Positions 1-12,314 of a stretch of 64,000 nt of DNA are shown in pieces; positions within the stretch are counted from its first letter, which is position 1; every line of letters starts with the position of its first letter. The DNA lies in assembly GCA_013398275.1 (NCBI GenBank), contig VZSE01006234.1, positions 7,609-71,608 on the forward strand, read 5' to 3'. The translations under genes were made by a program, and so were the position numbers. The notes under the pieces are model-generated. The model did no database searches. It was given only the letters and a program-made list of their open reading frames with translations, and was not told the origin of the DNA. Source of the stretch: Promerops cafer. Lineage: Eukaryota > Chordata > Aves > Passeriformes > Nectariniidae.

Positions 1-127
1 CAAGCTCCAAGTGATGTCCAGGTGTTAGAAAGACAAATTACTTGGCAGTAGAATTGCCTTGTTAAGGTTTAGGGATCAACGTTTTTCAGTGACCTCAGGG
101 GAGGTTGACAAAGCTTGGGAAGAAGGA

Positions 128-611
128 TGTACCACAGATAGTGGATTCAAAGAATGCAGAATATACAAGCCACAAAGACATTTGGCAGAATCCCCAAGAT
201 AAGGAAGAAACTAATAAAGACAGCTCAGCAACTGTGCTGAATCAGCTCCAAGGGAGTAAAAGGTAATTCTGGCAGTGGGAGATCATGGCCACTGACCCAA
301 GAAACCACTGACTCGAAAGGAGAGAAAGACTGAGCATGCAGACTAATTAGCATGAGCAGTGAGAGGATCATTAACCTATAGAAGACAGAATACTGATTAA
401 AAAGAGAACTAGGTTACTTGGAGCCAAGGGTCATTAATGCCTTTGTTTGCCAAAATATATAAAGAGTGAAAAGTTTTGGCAGTTGTTGTGTTGGCTTCGT
501 GGATTTGCCATCCAGCACCTCTTTCTATGCAAAACTGTAAATAAATCAAATACCTGGATTATGTGTGTGGATTGGCCTCTTGCAGACTGGGTGAAAGAAC
601 CTATTTGAACA
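128..611 (+). mobile_element. putative ERV LTR remnant (ERVL-like)
   Basis: The stretch has the order expected of a retroviral LTR: an A/G-rich U3-like part with a 'taattagcatga' motif, a TATA-like box 'atatataaag' near 456-465, then an AATAAA signal near 541-546, and a U5-like end containing 'actgggtgaaagaacc' near 587-602. The TATA to poly(A) spacing of about 85 bases fits a short R region. A purine run (gggaagaagga, 117-127) lies just before a TG at 128, and a CA occurs at 610-611, so these are offered as tentative ends. No target-site duplication was found and no viral coding sequence is visible. The window edge prevents telling a solo LTR from the 3' LTR of a provirus. Family assignment is from memory of avian LTRs and is an inference. 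Confidence 0.42.
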
Positions 612-2651
612 GAACACTGTAATTAACAGAAATTTTGTTCCTGCTTAATCGCCACTTAATAAGGAAAAATATGCGGGAGTGGAAGGAGAGTGATGTTAAG
701 GACAGTGTAAATTTGCCCTGTTGATTAAAATGCTCGAATTTGGCTTTAAAGTGTAAAAACTGGGGGTGACGTGTGACAAAACCCATTCACTCTGTACCCA
801 GATGTCATAAAGAGGAAGAAAACTTGGCTTTCTGTGTGTGCTGAAGGCTCAGCAGAGCACAGCAGCTCAGACAATGGTGAGGTCGGAAACATCTCCAGTG
901 CTAATGATGGCTAAACTTCCTGGAACTGTGGAACTTCTCTTGGCAGAACTATTCAGCCCTATGGTAGGCAAATGCCTATTTGGAATGGTTTTGGTGTCAA
1001 TGACTTGCCTTTTTTTTTTCCTTTAGGAAAACTTGAGTTCAACTTAATTTACAAATCATGTATGGGAAGGATATTGATCCTCAGCTTAGTCAAATACAGA
1101 TTTCAACTATTAATGTGCAGTTTCCATCTGGTAAAGTTTGTTTTACACACATGTGATGGAGTTACTGTGGGGTCTGGTTGGTAAATTCCTGTTTTCCCAG
1201 ATAAAAATGGAGATAAAGGTTAAGGGATGACTTTGATAGAGAACAGACTTACAGGACTCTGGACAAGAAATATGTCAATAAAGTCACATGCTAGGACAGG
1301 AAACATGACTTAATGGTGTGCCTCTTCCATTTTCTCACAGCTTCTTAAAATAAAAATATATTCCGAACTCTGCAACGATTCTGTGGAAAATCACAGGTAC
1401 TTTTCAGGCTGTAGTTGTATGATCAGTCAACCAACTTCTTGTTTTCAGAGAGTGTACAAAAACCACTTGACTTTGAGAGTTAAAGATGTGTGAAGAGTGG
1501 GAATTGCAGTTGCCCTTGCTCTGTTCACAGTGTGATATTCAAGCTTTCCCATTGTCCCTGATGGCTTCCCTGGACCTGCTGGAAGGCAGACCTGGGGCTG
1601 GAAGTTGGATTCAGCCCTACAGCCTCTCTAGGAGACCATGAACCAGTGATTTGATACAGCAGTGCCTCGGGTCCCTGTCTCTGTAATTGGGTTAGTATTT
1701 CTTCTCAGGGAGTGAGGGCAATAAATCATTAAATCCCAAATGTTCTCATGCCAGAGTGATTGAAATTTTCTCTACCCCTGAAAAGAGCAGGATCTGGTTT
1801 ACAAATCTCTTCAGCTCACAGGCTAAAAAACTCTTTAGAGAATTTTACTGAGTATCTTTTACCTAGGAAGAGTCTGGATCAATATTTTCCAGGCAGAGAG
1901 GCTGTGCATTTTCTTCTTTATTTTCCACTTGTGATTCCTCCTCGAGAAAGAACCGAAGCTGCAGCAGTCTTTGCTTTGACAAGACACACTGCCATTAATC
2001 AGAAGTGGGATTATTAAAGCGCCTCTTCCCGCTAGCAAAAAAAAAAATCCACTTATAGAAATACAGTTTATAAAATACAATTTGTAACTGTCTCACCTAA
2101 ACAACCTTTTTGGAGACAAACACCATTAGTGCTGGAACTGCCTCCTCGCTCGTCGCTTGCAGTGGCTCAGTGGGATCCCAGCTCCAAGTGACCCCCACAG
2201 TCCCTTGTCCCCCAAGCTGGACAATGGGCTCTGGGGGCTCAGAGGGACTCTGCTTAGGAGATGGTGAGAGAAAGAGGAAGAAGTTCTGAAAAGAGAAACA
2301 GACTTAGGAATGACTGAGTGAAGAGAAATAGACTGATAAAATCCCATGCTTTCCAAAGTTTCCTCTTCATTCCTGAGCCTGCATGAGGTGCATGCAAGAG
2401 ATTGTAGTGCTGCTGCTGTCTACCAGAGATGGCAGATCAGGTGCAGCTTGGTCTCAGCCCATCAGATTTCCTTTTCTGGTGACACAGTTGGATGTAGGTG
2501 TGGGTTGGAGGAGACAGCATGCACAGGGAGTGGCTGGTGCGGGATAAGCGCTCCCCTGGACACGGATCTAACCTTCCATTTTCTTAGCAAGGAGAAGAAG
2601 AGTTCTATGAAAAAAATCCGGTCTTAAGCAGGGGACATTTTCCACCACATT
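612..2651. other. intergenic, no recognised feature
   Basis: This unique-looking DNA lies between the putative LTR and the CR1 fragment. The short open frames here match no protein family I recognise and have no supporting splice or start context. A T-rich 'ttttttttttcctttag' at about 1009-1026 resembles a splice acceptor, but no coding sequence follows it. Confidence 0.5.
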
Positions 2652-3050
2652 TAGAATCATAGAGTGTTAAGGGTTAGAAGGAACCTTAAAGATCCTCGAG
2701 TCCCAGCCATCCCTGCCGTGGGCAGGGACAACTCCCACTAGACCAGGTTTTTCAAGGCCTTATCCAGCCCGGCCTTGAACATTTCCAGGGTTGAGGCACC
2801 CACAACTTCCCTGGGAAACCTGTTCCAGTGTCTTGTCACCCTCACAGTAAAGAATTTCTTCCCAATATCCAGCCTAAATTTCCCTCTTTCAATTTGTAGC
2901 CATTAGTCCTTGTCCTATCAGTACAGTTCCTGATGAAGAGTCCCTCTCTGGCTACCTGGTACTCCCTCTTCAGATACTGGAAGGTTGCTATGAGATCTCC
3001 ATGAGACCTTCTCTTCTCCAGGGTGAACAGAACCAACTTTCTTGGCCTGT
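2652..3050 (-). mobile_element. CR1 LINE, 5'-truncated 3' end
   Basis: Read on the minus strand this is the last part of a chicken-repeat-1 non-LTR retrotransposon. It begins in the end of the ORF2 reading frame, where residues such as LFTLEKRRSHGDLIATFQYL are visible around 2920-3035. It continues through the characteristic 'ctggaacaggtttccc' region and ends in the usual 'ttctatgattct'-type 3' terminus near 2652-2664. The copy is heavily 5' truncated, as most CR1 insertions are, and cannot be active. It is a strong sign that the genome is avian or reptilian. Confidence 0.92.
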
Positions 3051-4418
3051 CTCAGGTCAGATTTACTAGGAGAGGGAGCAGGTCTGTCTTGCTTCCCACT
3101 TCACTCCAGGCACTGCCCCTCCCGTGTCCTGCTGGGGCCCCGCAGCTCCGTGTGCCTCTGGTCCTGTCCTGCTGACCCCACACTCTGCTGCTGCTGCAAA
3201 CAGTTCCCCTCCTGGCCTCTGGTTTTCATGAAAGGCACGTGAAATGTGTCGCTTCCTGGAAAAGTACTCCAAATACACTTGCCTTGCAATCATTTGATCC
3301 TTGATCCATAATTTCAGTTCATCAGTTAATTAATCATTTAATCAGTTAATAAGACTAATCACTCTTCCCTGGAAGATGCTCATGAGAACAGCCAGGATAA
3401 ATTGCTCCCATCTGTTTCTCCATTCTTGTCTTCCACTCCTCTGGCTTTGGGCTCTGTGCTGGTGTTAGCAGGCCTGTAAAAGAGGGGCTCATTCCGGCAC
3501 CTTAGATGTTTCAGTCCAAAACCTTCTCTGCCATCCATTTTCTCTGCAGTTTGGGGCTTGCTGGGCAGCTGTCACCCCATGAGCTGGCGCTGTGTTGAGC
3601 AGCCTCCTCCTGCTGAGAAAGAATGATACACAGCTCAGGCAGTGTTACCAGGGGCTTGCCAGGTTTAAGTGAAGGAGAGAGCAAGTCCAAGCACCCAACC
3701 CATTAGGGGCTTTTCCTAGAAAAAAGATCACCTCTGCCTTGGAAAAGCTTTGGAAAGCCTTAAGACAGGTTGTTTTCCAGCTTGTATGATGGTACTTCCA
3801 ATCAAAGAGGCAGCTGAGGTCTGGAAGACTAATGTTCACATTAAAACACTATTTTCCAGTAGTTCCTTTTCTCATTCTTATAAGAAATGCATCCAAACTA
3901 GACAGTTGGGTTCTTTTCCTCACTGGAGACCAAACACACCGTATGCCTGTGCCATATGCTTAGTCTCCACTGCCCCGTGCTTCTTGACAAACCCAGAAAC
4001 CAAGGGAAATAGTCTTCAGCCTTAACACCTTCCCACTGCAGGGAACCCTGATGTTCACACACACCTCCTCAGGTCAGATTCCTCTTCCGCAGTCATTGTC
4101 ATCATCTCTAAAGCAGCAAAACTTACTGCTGGCTCCAGGGCTTTTGTTGTAACCAATTTTGGCCATGTAAGAACCGGCTCACACCCCAGACCAATGTTCA
4201 CAGGCTGGGAAGCCCTCCTTCCTTCCCTGGCCCTCCTCTTTGCATCCCCTCTTTTCGTGGCACTTTTATCTGCCTCCTCAGTCTGCTGTTCTCTTAGGCC
4301 AGGTGATCTGCTGCAATGCTTGGCCTCCTTTCCAAGAGCTTCATTCCTCTCTCTGTTGTCCTGGTTGCAGAACTATAAACCTGTCCTCTTGTGTGGTGTT
4401 TGCTCACCAGCTTTGTCA

Positions 4419-4467
4419 GGGAAATTCTTGGTTGGATTTCCAGGAAAATTCTTGATTGGATTTTCAG
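4419..4467. repeat. imperfect 24-25 bp tandem duplication
   Basis: Two adjacent units, 4419-4443 and 4444-4467, share the pattern 'aaattcttgnttggattt(t/c)cag' with few differences. It is a local duplication without visible function. Confidence 0.85.
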
Positions 4468-6186
4468 GAACCCTGGAAAAATGGCCATAAAACAGTGTTA
4501 CTGTGTATGTGCGGTGAATCTGATTTTTAATTTGCTGCCTGTGCTATCTAGTGGGGCTGGGAGCAGGTGGCACCTGGCAGATTTGCTGTGTGTGTTCAGA
4601 CCAGCCGTGTCTGTCCAGTAAGGTCCACACAAGGAATGTGCAGAGTTTATTATTCTTGGTAGCAGCTTTCACTGTGAGGCTTTTCCCCTCTTTCTCCTCC
4701 TGCTGTGCTGAGCTCTCCCTGGCTGCTGGACTGGACTGTCTTGTCCTCGCAGACAGACATGAGCAAGGGCAGATTTACCCTTCTTAAACCACGCTGCTTC
4801 TGTAGGCTGGGCTCAGAGCCTGACCTTGCACTGTCTGCTCCTTCCATGCTACCAGGAAAAGCCACAAACTTTTGGTGTATCCAGAAATTGTCTTTCTGTG
4901 AATTAGTGCTGTCTCTTGCCTGGTTTTGACTATTTTTGCCACCAGTGTCAGAACAGTCCCAAGGTTTCTGTAGCTTTGACCACCAGGGTCTGGACCACAT
5001 GAATTGCCAAAGAGGCAGTGCGTGTGTTGTGCTGCATCCTCACCCTTGGCTGCTGAGCACTGCCCTTTCCAGAGCTGCAGAAGGAGCCCAGGCCCCGCTG
5101 CCTCCCCTCCAACTGTCAGCAAGATTGTCTCCTTTGATCTGCACTCAGTGCTGGATTTTGTCCCAGCAGCCAACAGGATAATTCCACAAGTTTATTCTAC
5201 AAAGCTCAATTAGAGCAGCTGGCGCCAGCAGCGTCCCTGCTGGCTCCAAGCCTGCATCAGGAGAGGAAGGCTGGTGCAGTGGCTGGGGTATGAGCTTGGG
5301 AGTCCACAGGCTCAGCTGCAAATCCCTGCTCTGTGGCTGTTTTCTAGGCCACACCAGTGAGCTTCTGCAGTGAGAGCTTGTCACCTCCATGCTGTGCAGG
5401 GAGGGACAACATTCCCTGCCTGACTGGAGGAGATACAAGCTATGGTGATGGGGAACTGTCTCAACAGAGGCTGCTGCTTCTGGGAAATGCTGCATAGATC
5501 CAGCCAGATCTACAGCAGGGAAGAGGATGGGGCCCTGGGTGGTGGAAGGCACACAATGCCTTCTCACCACCGAGTTAGGAATTTGCTTTTCAGCTGCTGG
5601 AGCCCTGCTCTGTGCCCTGCAGTTACCCAGTGCCTGAGTCGTATGCAGCACTGCCCACAGAAGGATCTCGATGTGAGCAGGGGCTATGAGCAACATGGGT
5701 TTTCTTTACAAGAGCCCTTGCCCAGCACAGCAGCACCCACAGTTATTTCCTTCAACATCATCAGTTTTAGAGTAACTTCCGTGAAAAATCAGAATCTTCT
5801 GGGGCTGAACATGCTGTGCAAATGCTCTTGCCTGGCTGGTCTCTTTTCTGGAAGGCTTAATGTTTATGCCACCCAGGAAAAGAGGTCTAAGCAGAATATC
5901 AGGAGGCAGAAAAAGAGTGCAAGCAATTTCTGCTAGGAAACACAGATGAACCCTATTTGCACAAGACCTAGTTTCAAGTCAGTAAGGAGCCAAAAGCAGA
6001 TGCTTCCTATGTGTAACATACTGTTCCCTTCCCAGGGACTGTCAAGGAGGTCCCCACAAAAGAGAACGGCAGCAAGGGATAAGCAGCAGCCAGCAAGTTC
6101 ATGGTTGCCATTCCCTTCTCTGCTCCTTGGTAAGTCAGAGACAGGGCTGGCCGACACGCCTGGCTGCGGACAAATGTGCCTCTCGG

Positions 6187-6222
6187 GGTACAGGGAGTGC
6201 GGAGGGTACAGGGAGTACGGAG
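6187..6222. repeat. 18 bp tandem duplication, two units
   Basis: The unit 'ggtacagggagtgcggag' is repeated directly with one substitution (6187-6204 and 6205-6222). Confidence 0.88.
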
Positions 6223-7449
6223 CCTCGGGGCCATTCCTTCCTCTCCTCTTGAGCAGATTTCAGCGCCATCTGCTCTCTTCTGTCTTTGGAGGAGTCAGCC
6301 GGGTGCTTTTGTCCCTTCTGGCAAAGCTGTGCTGCGTATGTCCCCCATCGGGCGTCAGGTACCCCGAGGCAGCTGGGACGGATGCGCACTCTCAGCCTTG
6401 CTCCAGAAAGCTCCACTGCAGCAGTCCAAGGTCTTTCTTTCTCTCCTTTTCCCTGTCTGCAGCCTGTTCCTCTGGATCAGGCACTTCCCAAGGTCACAGC
6501 TGACTCCCAAGGTCAGGCCCAGGCTTTGCGTTTGGCCCCTGCTGTAGGGGATGGGAAGGGGTTTGGGGACGGAAGGAACCTTCCCTTCACCCCTTTGTCC
6601 CCAAAGGATCCACAAGCAGCACCAGGTACTGGAGGGAGAGTAGCAAGGGCAGAAGGAGACATGGGGCAGCCGTGGGGCTTCCTGACCTTGGAAATGCTTT
6701 GTGGAATTACTCTTTTCTCTGCATGCCTGAAGTATTACCCCACTAAACACTCCTAGATGATCCCTGGCCAGGCACCAGTCAGAGCTGCAGATTTTAGAGT
6801 AGGAGAAGTGGGGGGACTTGCTGATGATAGGCAGCTTCCTGGGACATGCTGCCTCCAACCTCATGGCCACACCGAGCTCACAGTAAGAGTTTGTTGTCTG
6901 CCCTCCCCTCCCCTCCTAAAATAACACCTGCCCCTGTGCTGGCTGGAGCCCGTCACGGGTGGGACTAAGCTGAACCCCAGGTAAATTATGTCCTTGTGTC
7001 CCCTCTGAGCAGCTGTCAGGAGAGGGGGAATGAGGGAAAGCAGGTAGTGAGGAGCCCTGGCGGAGTGGAAAAGTGCGCTGGCCACCCCTGCGCGCCAGGG
7101 GGACACGGGGCAAGGGTCCCAGCGCTTCCCTGGAAGCTCTGGGGCTGCCCAGCTCCCGCACAGTGCGGCTGTGCGGCTCCGCTGCTGTGCCGAGCTGGTC
7201 CCACGGGATGGCACTGCCTGCGCAGGAACAGGCAGCCCGGCCGGCGCTCCTGGCAGGCATAAATGCAGCAAATTAAACGGTGCTGGCAGATTCTGATTGA
7301 CAGGTCCCTAGAGAGCAAAGTCCCTAGTTTTTTCCATCCCCGAGGGGATCAGGAGCAGCAGGAGGAGCAGCAGCAGAGAAAACCCTTTCCCAAGCCCAGT
7401 ACTTTGCCCTTGTGGATCTGTTTCTGGGGCTCAGCCCATAGCCGTGTAT

Positions 7450-7640
7450 GTTGACCCCTTTGCTGAAGCCGCGGGCGTCGGCCGGCCGGCTCCTCCACTG
7501 CGGGCGCTCCGCAATGTCAAGAGCAGGCCGCTGCAGAGGATGCCGAGGCCGCCGAGGCCCGGCCCTCGTTGCGTACATGAGCCGTGGCACCCTTGTCGCT
7601 CTGAGCCCAGGGTGCAAGGCCCGGAGGTTTCAATAAAGGG
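7450..7640. promoter_or_regulatory. CpG-dense cluster (small CpG-island-like patch)
   Basis: I count about 19 CpG dinucleotides in roughly 170 bases between 7465 and 7635, far denser than the flanks, with runs such as 'gggcgtcggccggccgg'. Such a patch could mark an unmethylated regulatory element or an unannotated promoter, or could be an exon of an unrecognised transcript. No start-site motif or recognisable coding sequence accompanies it. An AATAAA lies just to its right (about 7632-7637) on the plus strand. The functional reading is inference. Confidence 0.35.
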
Positions 7641-8724
7641 CAAGCGAAATGAGGCCAGCAGGGTTTGGCGTCATTCGCACGTTACTCCTCTCCACGGTGT
7701 AAAATTGGCACAAGTGACAACACTCTGCCAGAATGGTTCACGTCTGTGTTGGCTCTGCCAGAGCCAGGTCAAAGCTGGGATTTGCAGCCAGGAAGATGGA
7801 GGCAGTCACCCAATTTTTGCTGCTGCAGTTGTGGGCAGCAGTTTTAGGCCCACTGGGGTCCTGGATCCTCTGTCAGGGTCCTCAGTGCAGGTCCATGTCT
7901 GGCAGGTCCTCAGCAACCCTCTACCAGCCTGTGGTTGATAGCTTTAGTAAGGTGCAGCCACCATGGACACTGGGACACCACAGATATCCTCCCTATCCTT
8001 GTGGGCACAGAACCCCAGTTAAAGATCTTTTCATGACCATGCCTGGATGACAGGGCCCTGTCCCCTCTCTCGGGCTGGAGGAAAGTTTCTCATCTCCGTG
8101 GGGCATCTTGGCTGCACAGCTACTCTGGAGCTCTGTGGAGCCAGTAAACTGTGGTACAGGTATGCTTGGCTTGATCACAAGTTCTGTAAATGCCCTGCCT
8201 GGGTGAGGAGCTGCATACTGCACAGCAGCCCACGTGTGTGTTCCAGCTCCATGCCTCAGCCTAGCATGAGGGGTGACTTGTTCCCCATTCTTGGAGGTAA
8301 AACTCAGGCTGGTGGCATTTAATTCGCATCTGCTTAATCTGCATAGGTCCTACTCAAATTTTATCCTCCATCTGCCATTCTTCCCTACCAAAATTGTTGC
8401 CTCTTCTTTCTGTCTCTCCAGAAGGTGTCCAGAAGAGCCTAGGGAGATGAGGGAAGAAGGCCCCAGCAGCTTTGGGGATATTTCCAGGACATTCAGATAG
8501 CCTGTTCTTTGCCATCCTTGCTCACTGAGCAGCTTTAGTTATGTTGACTGTACCTCTTCACAGACCCTCCTTGTCCATCAGCTCTCCTTCTCAAACCTTT
8601 CTGTGTCCTTGGCCTCGGTGTTTGGCTTTGAAAGGCGAGCTGTGTGGCTGTCTCCTTCCCCTGTGGCAGTCCTCACACACAAGCAAGACAGCAGGCTTGC
8701 GTGTCTGACGCTTGGCCTCTCTCT

Positions 8725-8885
8725 GTAGTCATCTGGCACTAAAAATTATCTGCAGAGAAAAATACTGGGCTCCATACCTGGGTCTTAATATCCTCCCTCA
8801 CCACACCATAATTACTAATTACCACTCCTGGGTGTTTAAACCATTTGAATGATGCAGTTAAATGCCCGACGTTAATTTAATAGCC
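8725..8885. promoter_or_regulatory. candidate conserved noncoding element
   Basis: This AT-rich block stands out from GC-richer, repeat-poor flanks. It contains several homeodomain-type TAAT cores, including 'ccataattactaattacc' near 8807-8824 and 'gttaatttaatagcc' near 8871-8885. No repeat signature or coding frame is visible. The call is compositional only; cross-species alignment would be needed to establish conservation. Confidence 0.25.
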
Positions 8886-9854
8886 AAGTATCTGGGTTTC
8901 CCCACATGAGGAGCTCTCAGAGCATCTCCCACTGAAGCAAAACACAGCCAGCTCTGGCTGTGGTCCATATGAGAGAGGCAGCAGAGGAGCAGCAAGCTCA
9001 TGTTGACAGCAGACCCATGCACGTGAGGGCCTGGGCATTACTCCGTAGCAAGTGCTCCCTTGCCCCACACCATCCCCCAAAGGGAGCCCCCTCCCCAGCC
9101 ATGCTGTGCCTCCATGGGATGGAAGACCTGGCACCACTGCCTGCTCAGGCCAGCATCCCTTGGGCAGTGCAGGCCCTCTGGAGCTCAGATCCTTTGCCAG
9201 AGCCATCCTTGCAAATTGCTCTGTCTGAGTAGGGCAGCACTCCCTCTGGCAGATGCCCTGCCTGCCTTCTACCCATCCCTGGCCAGAATTTGAGAGTGTG
9301 TCATCAGGTTTGGAGGGGCACTGTTCAAAATCAGCCCTGTGCAGGGCCAGTCACTGCATTCCTCTGGTACCTGAAAGCAGGGAATGACCATTGGCCCCAA
9401 AAAGGTCAAGAGGCTGGGGCATGACAGGGACCTGGCTGAAGGCATCAGACCAGACTTTGTCTGCTCCATCTCCACTCTGGCTGTGTTGCGAGGGGCCTGC
9501 TGTCTCTCCTTCCCCACTGCTGGGGCTTGGGACTGGGGCAGGAACTTTTCCAACCCAAATATTTTAACTGACCTCTCAGTCACGAGTCTTCAGCTTCCCT
9601 CAGGCCTCAGTGGCTCAGTGCTGCGGAGGAGAAGACCCTGGTCTGCTCACCCCTGGCATACTCAGGGCCTGCCAGAGCACACAGTCGGCAGTGGGAGAAG
9701 CAAGCACGTGGCTTGGGGAGCACTGAGAACTAGGAGGGGTGCAGGAAAACATATTAGGGTCTCTCACCTACCTAAGCATTAATGTGCCTGTGGAGAGATG
9801 GGGAATGAGAGCTTCTGCCCACGCACAAGTCGTTTGCTTTCGATGCTGCCCCTC

Positions 9855-9960
9855 TAAGACATCACTTAATATGACATTAATTAGTTAATGTTTGCAAAGT
9901 GCTTTGAACATGAAAAGTGCTGTATAAGTGCTGAATATTAGTACTGATTATTATGGCATG
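9855..9960 (+). repeat. ancient amniote SINE/MIR-like relic
   Basis: The order 'gtttgcaaagtgctttgaa', 'aaaagtgctgtataagtgct' and a terminal 'attattat' matches the degenerate tail shared by old vertebrate CORE/MIR-type SINEs, whose consensus has a 'gcgctttgagatc...ggcgctatataa...attatt' pattern. A related copy lies at about 28930-29050. Exact family is uncertain. Confidence 0.45.
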
Positions 9961-11801
9961 GAGGCTGGAGCAGTCTGAGGAGCATTCCCCACACCTTATT
10001 TCAGGCCTGTGCTGCTTCAGTGCCTCATCCCATAAAAGCCAGGCAGGGAAGGGGAGAAGCATCTGCACGCTATGAGGAAGGAGCTTCTCATGGAGTTGTG
10101 TGGAGGGGGTGAGCCATGCACCCCCTTCACTCCAGGCAGGACATTGCGTGGGAAGCGCAGCCACATCTCCCCAGTGCCTCGCTGGCACGGGCGAGGCTCA
10201 GGGAGCACAGTCTTGCCCCAAGCTCTGCAGCAGGCCAGGACTGGAAACATCACAGGGTGGATGGAGGAAATACAGGGGGGTTCCTTCAGCTTATCCCACC
10301 CATGCCTGAGCAGGAGCACTCGGCACCAGTGGAGGCTTCAGAACCAGGCAAGGAGATGAGGAGGAGGTGAGAAGGATTTGGGGTCTGTGCACTAGACAGG
10401 GTGGGAAGGCAGCTGCCTCCTAGATGTGCTTGTGACAGGGCCAGGAGCTCCCTGGTGTCTCCCAGACAGGCTCCTGGCCTGCTTTGCTGCCTCTCCCCTC
10501 CCTGTGCCCTCCTTCTTGGTGAGGCCGCTGCTGGGAAGGGTCCCTGGAGGAGAAGCAGAAATGGGTCGGCGGGTGTCCCCAATTACCTTGGCAGTGAAGC
10601 GTCCTGCCAGCTGGAATGCTGGGGTGGGTGTTAGGTGCTACCAGGGGCCCAAAGAAGAGGGATGAGCTGGAGGAGGTTGTGCTGGAGGGTGTGCAGTGAG
10701 TGCCGGAGTGGGGACCCTCTGGTGCTGGCCAGGGGATACACATGCTGAGCACAGGTATCAACATGTGTGGGGCGCATTGGGCAGCAGGGAGACTGCAGTG
10801 CTGTGATCCCATTGCGACCCTGCAGAGTCTGTTGAGACTCCTGGAGCCAGCTGTGCCTTCCTTGCTGCTGCCAAATTAACTCCCCTGGTCCCACCTGCTC
10901 ATTCAGCTCAAGGTCTCACTTGTCTGCTGTGGGTCACACACAGAGAAGCTTTGTCACTCGGGTGGCTGTCCTTCCATGTCATCCCTCTGAGCTAGCGGTG
11001 ACAGAGCCTGATGGGGATTCTGGTCTGCTTCAGAAAGCCATGGAGGGTCTCACGGGAAGTGAGAGCCCAGTGCAGGGTGAAGGAAGCTCATTGGTGACAC
11101 CCTTGCTGCCAGTGGCGAGTGGGAGCTGAGTGGACGTGCCAGGAGCCTAGTCCCCTTTGTGGGGATCTTGCCTTCCTGCTCTGCTGCCACCTTACCTGCT
11201 TCTGGGTCTGCAGCTCCAGCTATAAGTTACTGCCCCGCTCCAAGCTCCTAGGCTGAGCATTTCCACCAGACACCCACTGCCAACCCAGCTGCTGAGGAAA
11301 TTGCCGTGAGTGGCTGAACAAAACCCCAAAACAATGCTGGGGTCACTTTCTTTTTCCTTTTTGAGCCCTCCGGTGTGTACGAATTCCGACCTTGCTGGCA
11401 ATTCTTGGCTTGCCACGGGAGCCACTGTCTTCCAGTAGGAATTGGAGCATTGGCCTTTGTGGTATCTTCACCCCAGGAAGAATGGAACAGGAGAGATGCT
11501 GGAGGCTAAAGAGAGGCTGGAGCAGATGTTTTGGAGGGCAGCAGAGAAAGCCCACGTATGACTTGAGTTTACCCACACTTACTTAAAATAAAAAGTTGTG
11601 GCAAAGCCCTCTCCTCTTGCCTCATCCGTTCCTGTATCTCGAAGACCATCTTGAAGCAAGACCAGCCTCAGAATTACCAATGAGGATGAAATTGTCCACA
11701 GCAGTAGATTCTCTTGCTGGGTTTTGAGGTAGTCTTCTGGCACTACAAATCCCCCCCAATAAACCCACATAAACGAGGACCAAGTTATAAAAAAAAAAAT
11801 C

Positions 11802-11807
11802 TTTATT
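11802..11807 (-). terminator. CACNG2: likely distal poly(A) signal of CACNG2
   Basis: On the minus strand this reads AATAAA within 'tgaaataaagattttt'. A U-rich tract follows at once, and G/U-rich sequence ('gtttatgtgggtttattggggg') lies about 20-50 bases downstream, which is the usual arrangement of a cleavage site. No equally good signal is seen further downstream before unrelated intergenic DNA. Confidence 0.6.
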
Positions 11808-12314
11808 TCATGTACCAGGATTTTTTTTTTTTGTCATTTTCTCTTTTTAAAATTTTTTTTCTTTTTAACAGTCTGAAAAAAACCCACGAAATAAAGAAAA
11901 TGGAGGTTGGTTTCTTGTACTGGTTTGAGCTGGACATGAGCAACACCCTGGGGAAAAATCTTCCCCTCCAGCCCTTGCCTCCTGCCCACACTCTCCCGGC
12001 GCCCTCCCGCACTCTCCCCTTCCCTCCTGGCCCCGGGGCGCGCTCAGCCCTGTGAATGCTCCCCAGCTCCGAGCACTGCTGGGTGGGGACGGAAACCCCA
12101 ACGCCACCTTCCCTCTACGCTGGGGTCTGGGGAACCGGCTTTAACTTATTCCTCGGGGGGCATTGGAGGGGCTGGATGTCCCCTGTGAATCGTTCTGAAA
12201 GGGCTGGGGGGCCACGGGAGAGGATGTCAGCAGTGGGGTGGGGTCTGAACCACCCAGCCGAGCCGCTCGCATCCGCCTCTTGCCTTGTGATGCCGTGTCT
12301 GGGGGTGACCCCGT

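Larger units (their letters stand above)
3051..11784. other. intergenic DNA downstream of CACNG2
   Basis: About 8.7 kb lies between the CR1 copy and the inferred CACNG2 poly(A) site. I see only small tandem duplications, a CpG-dense patch, a candidate conserved block and one ancient repeat, listed separately. Open frames of up to about 185 codons occur on both strands (for example 5145-5696 minus and 5946-6503 plus). They overlap one another, have biased low-information composition and resemble no known family, so they are not called. In mammals the next gene in this direction is EIF3D; none of its exons is recognisable here. Confidence 0.6.

Noticed and set aside
838..1184. Possible decayed exon or retroviral coding remnant to the right of the LTR-like element
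   Set aside because: One frame is fairly open but has an internal stop, and the acceptor-like T-rich stretch is not followed by recognisable protein. No family could be named.
5145..6870. Cluster of 150-185-codon open frames on both strands as a possible unannotated gene
   Set aside because: The frames overlap each other on opposite strands, have no domain, signal peptide or family resemblance, and show no consistent splice context. GC-leaning sequence with few stops explains them.
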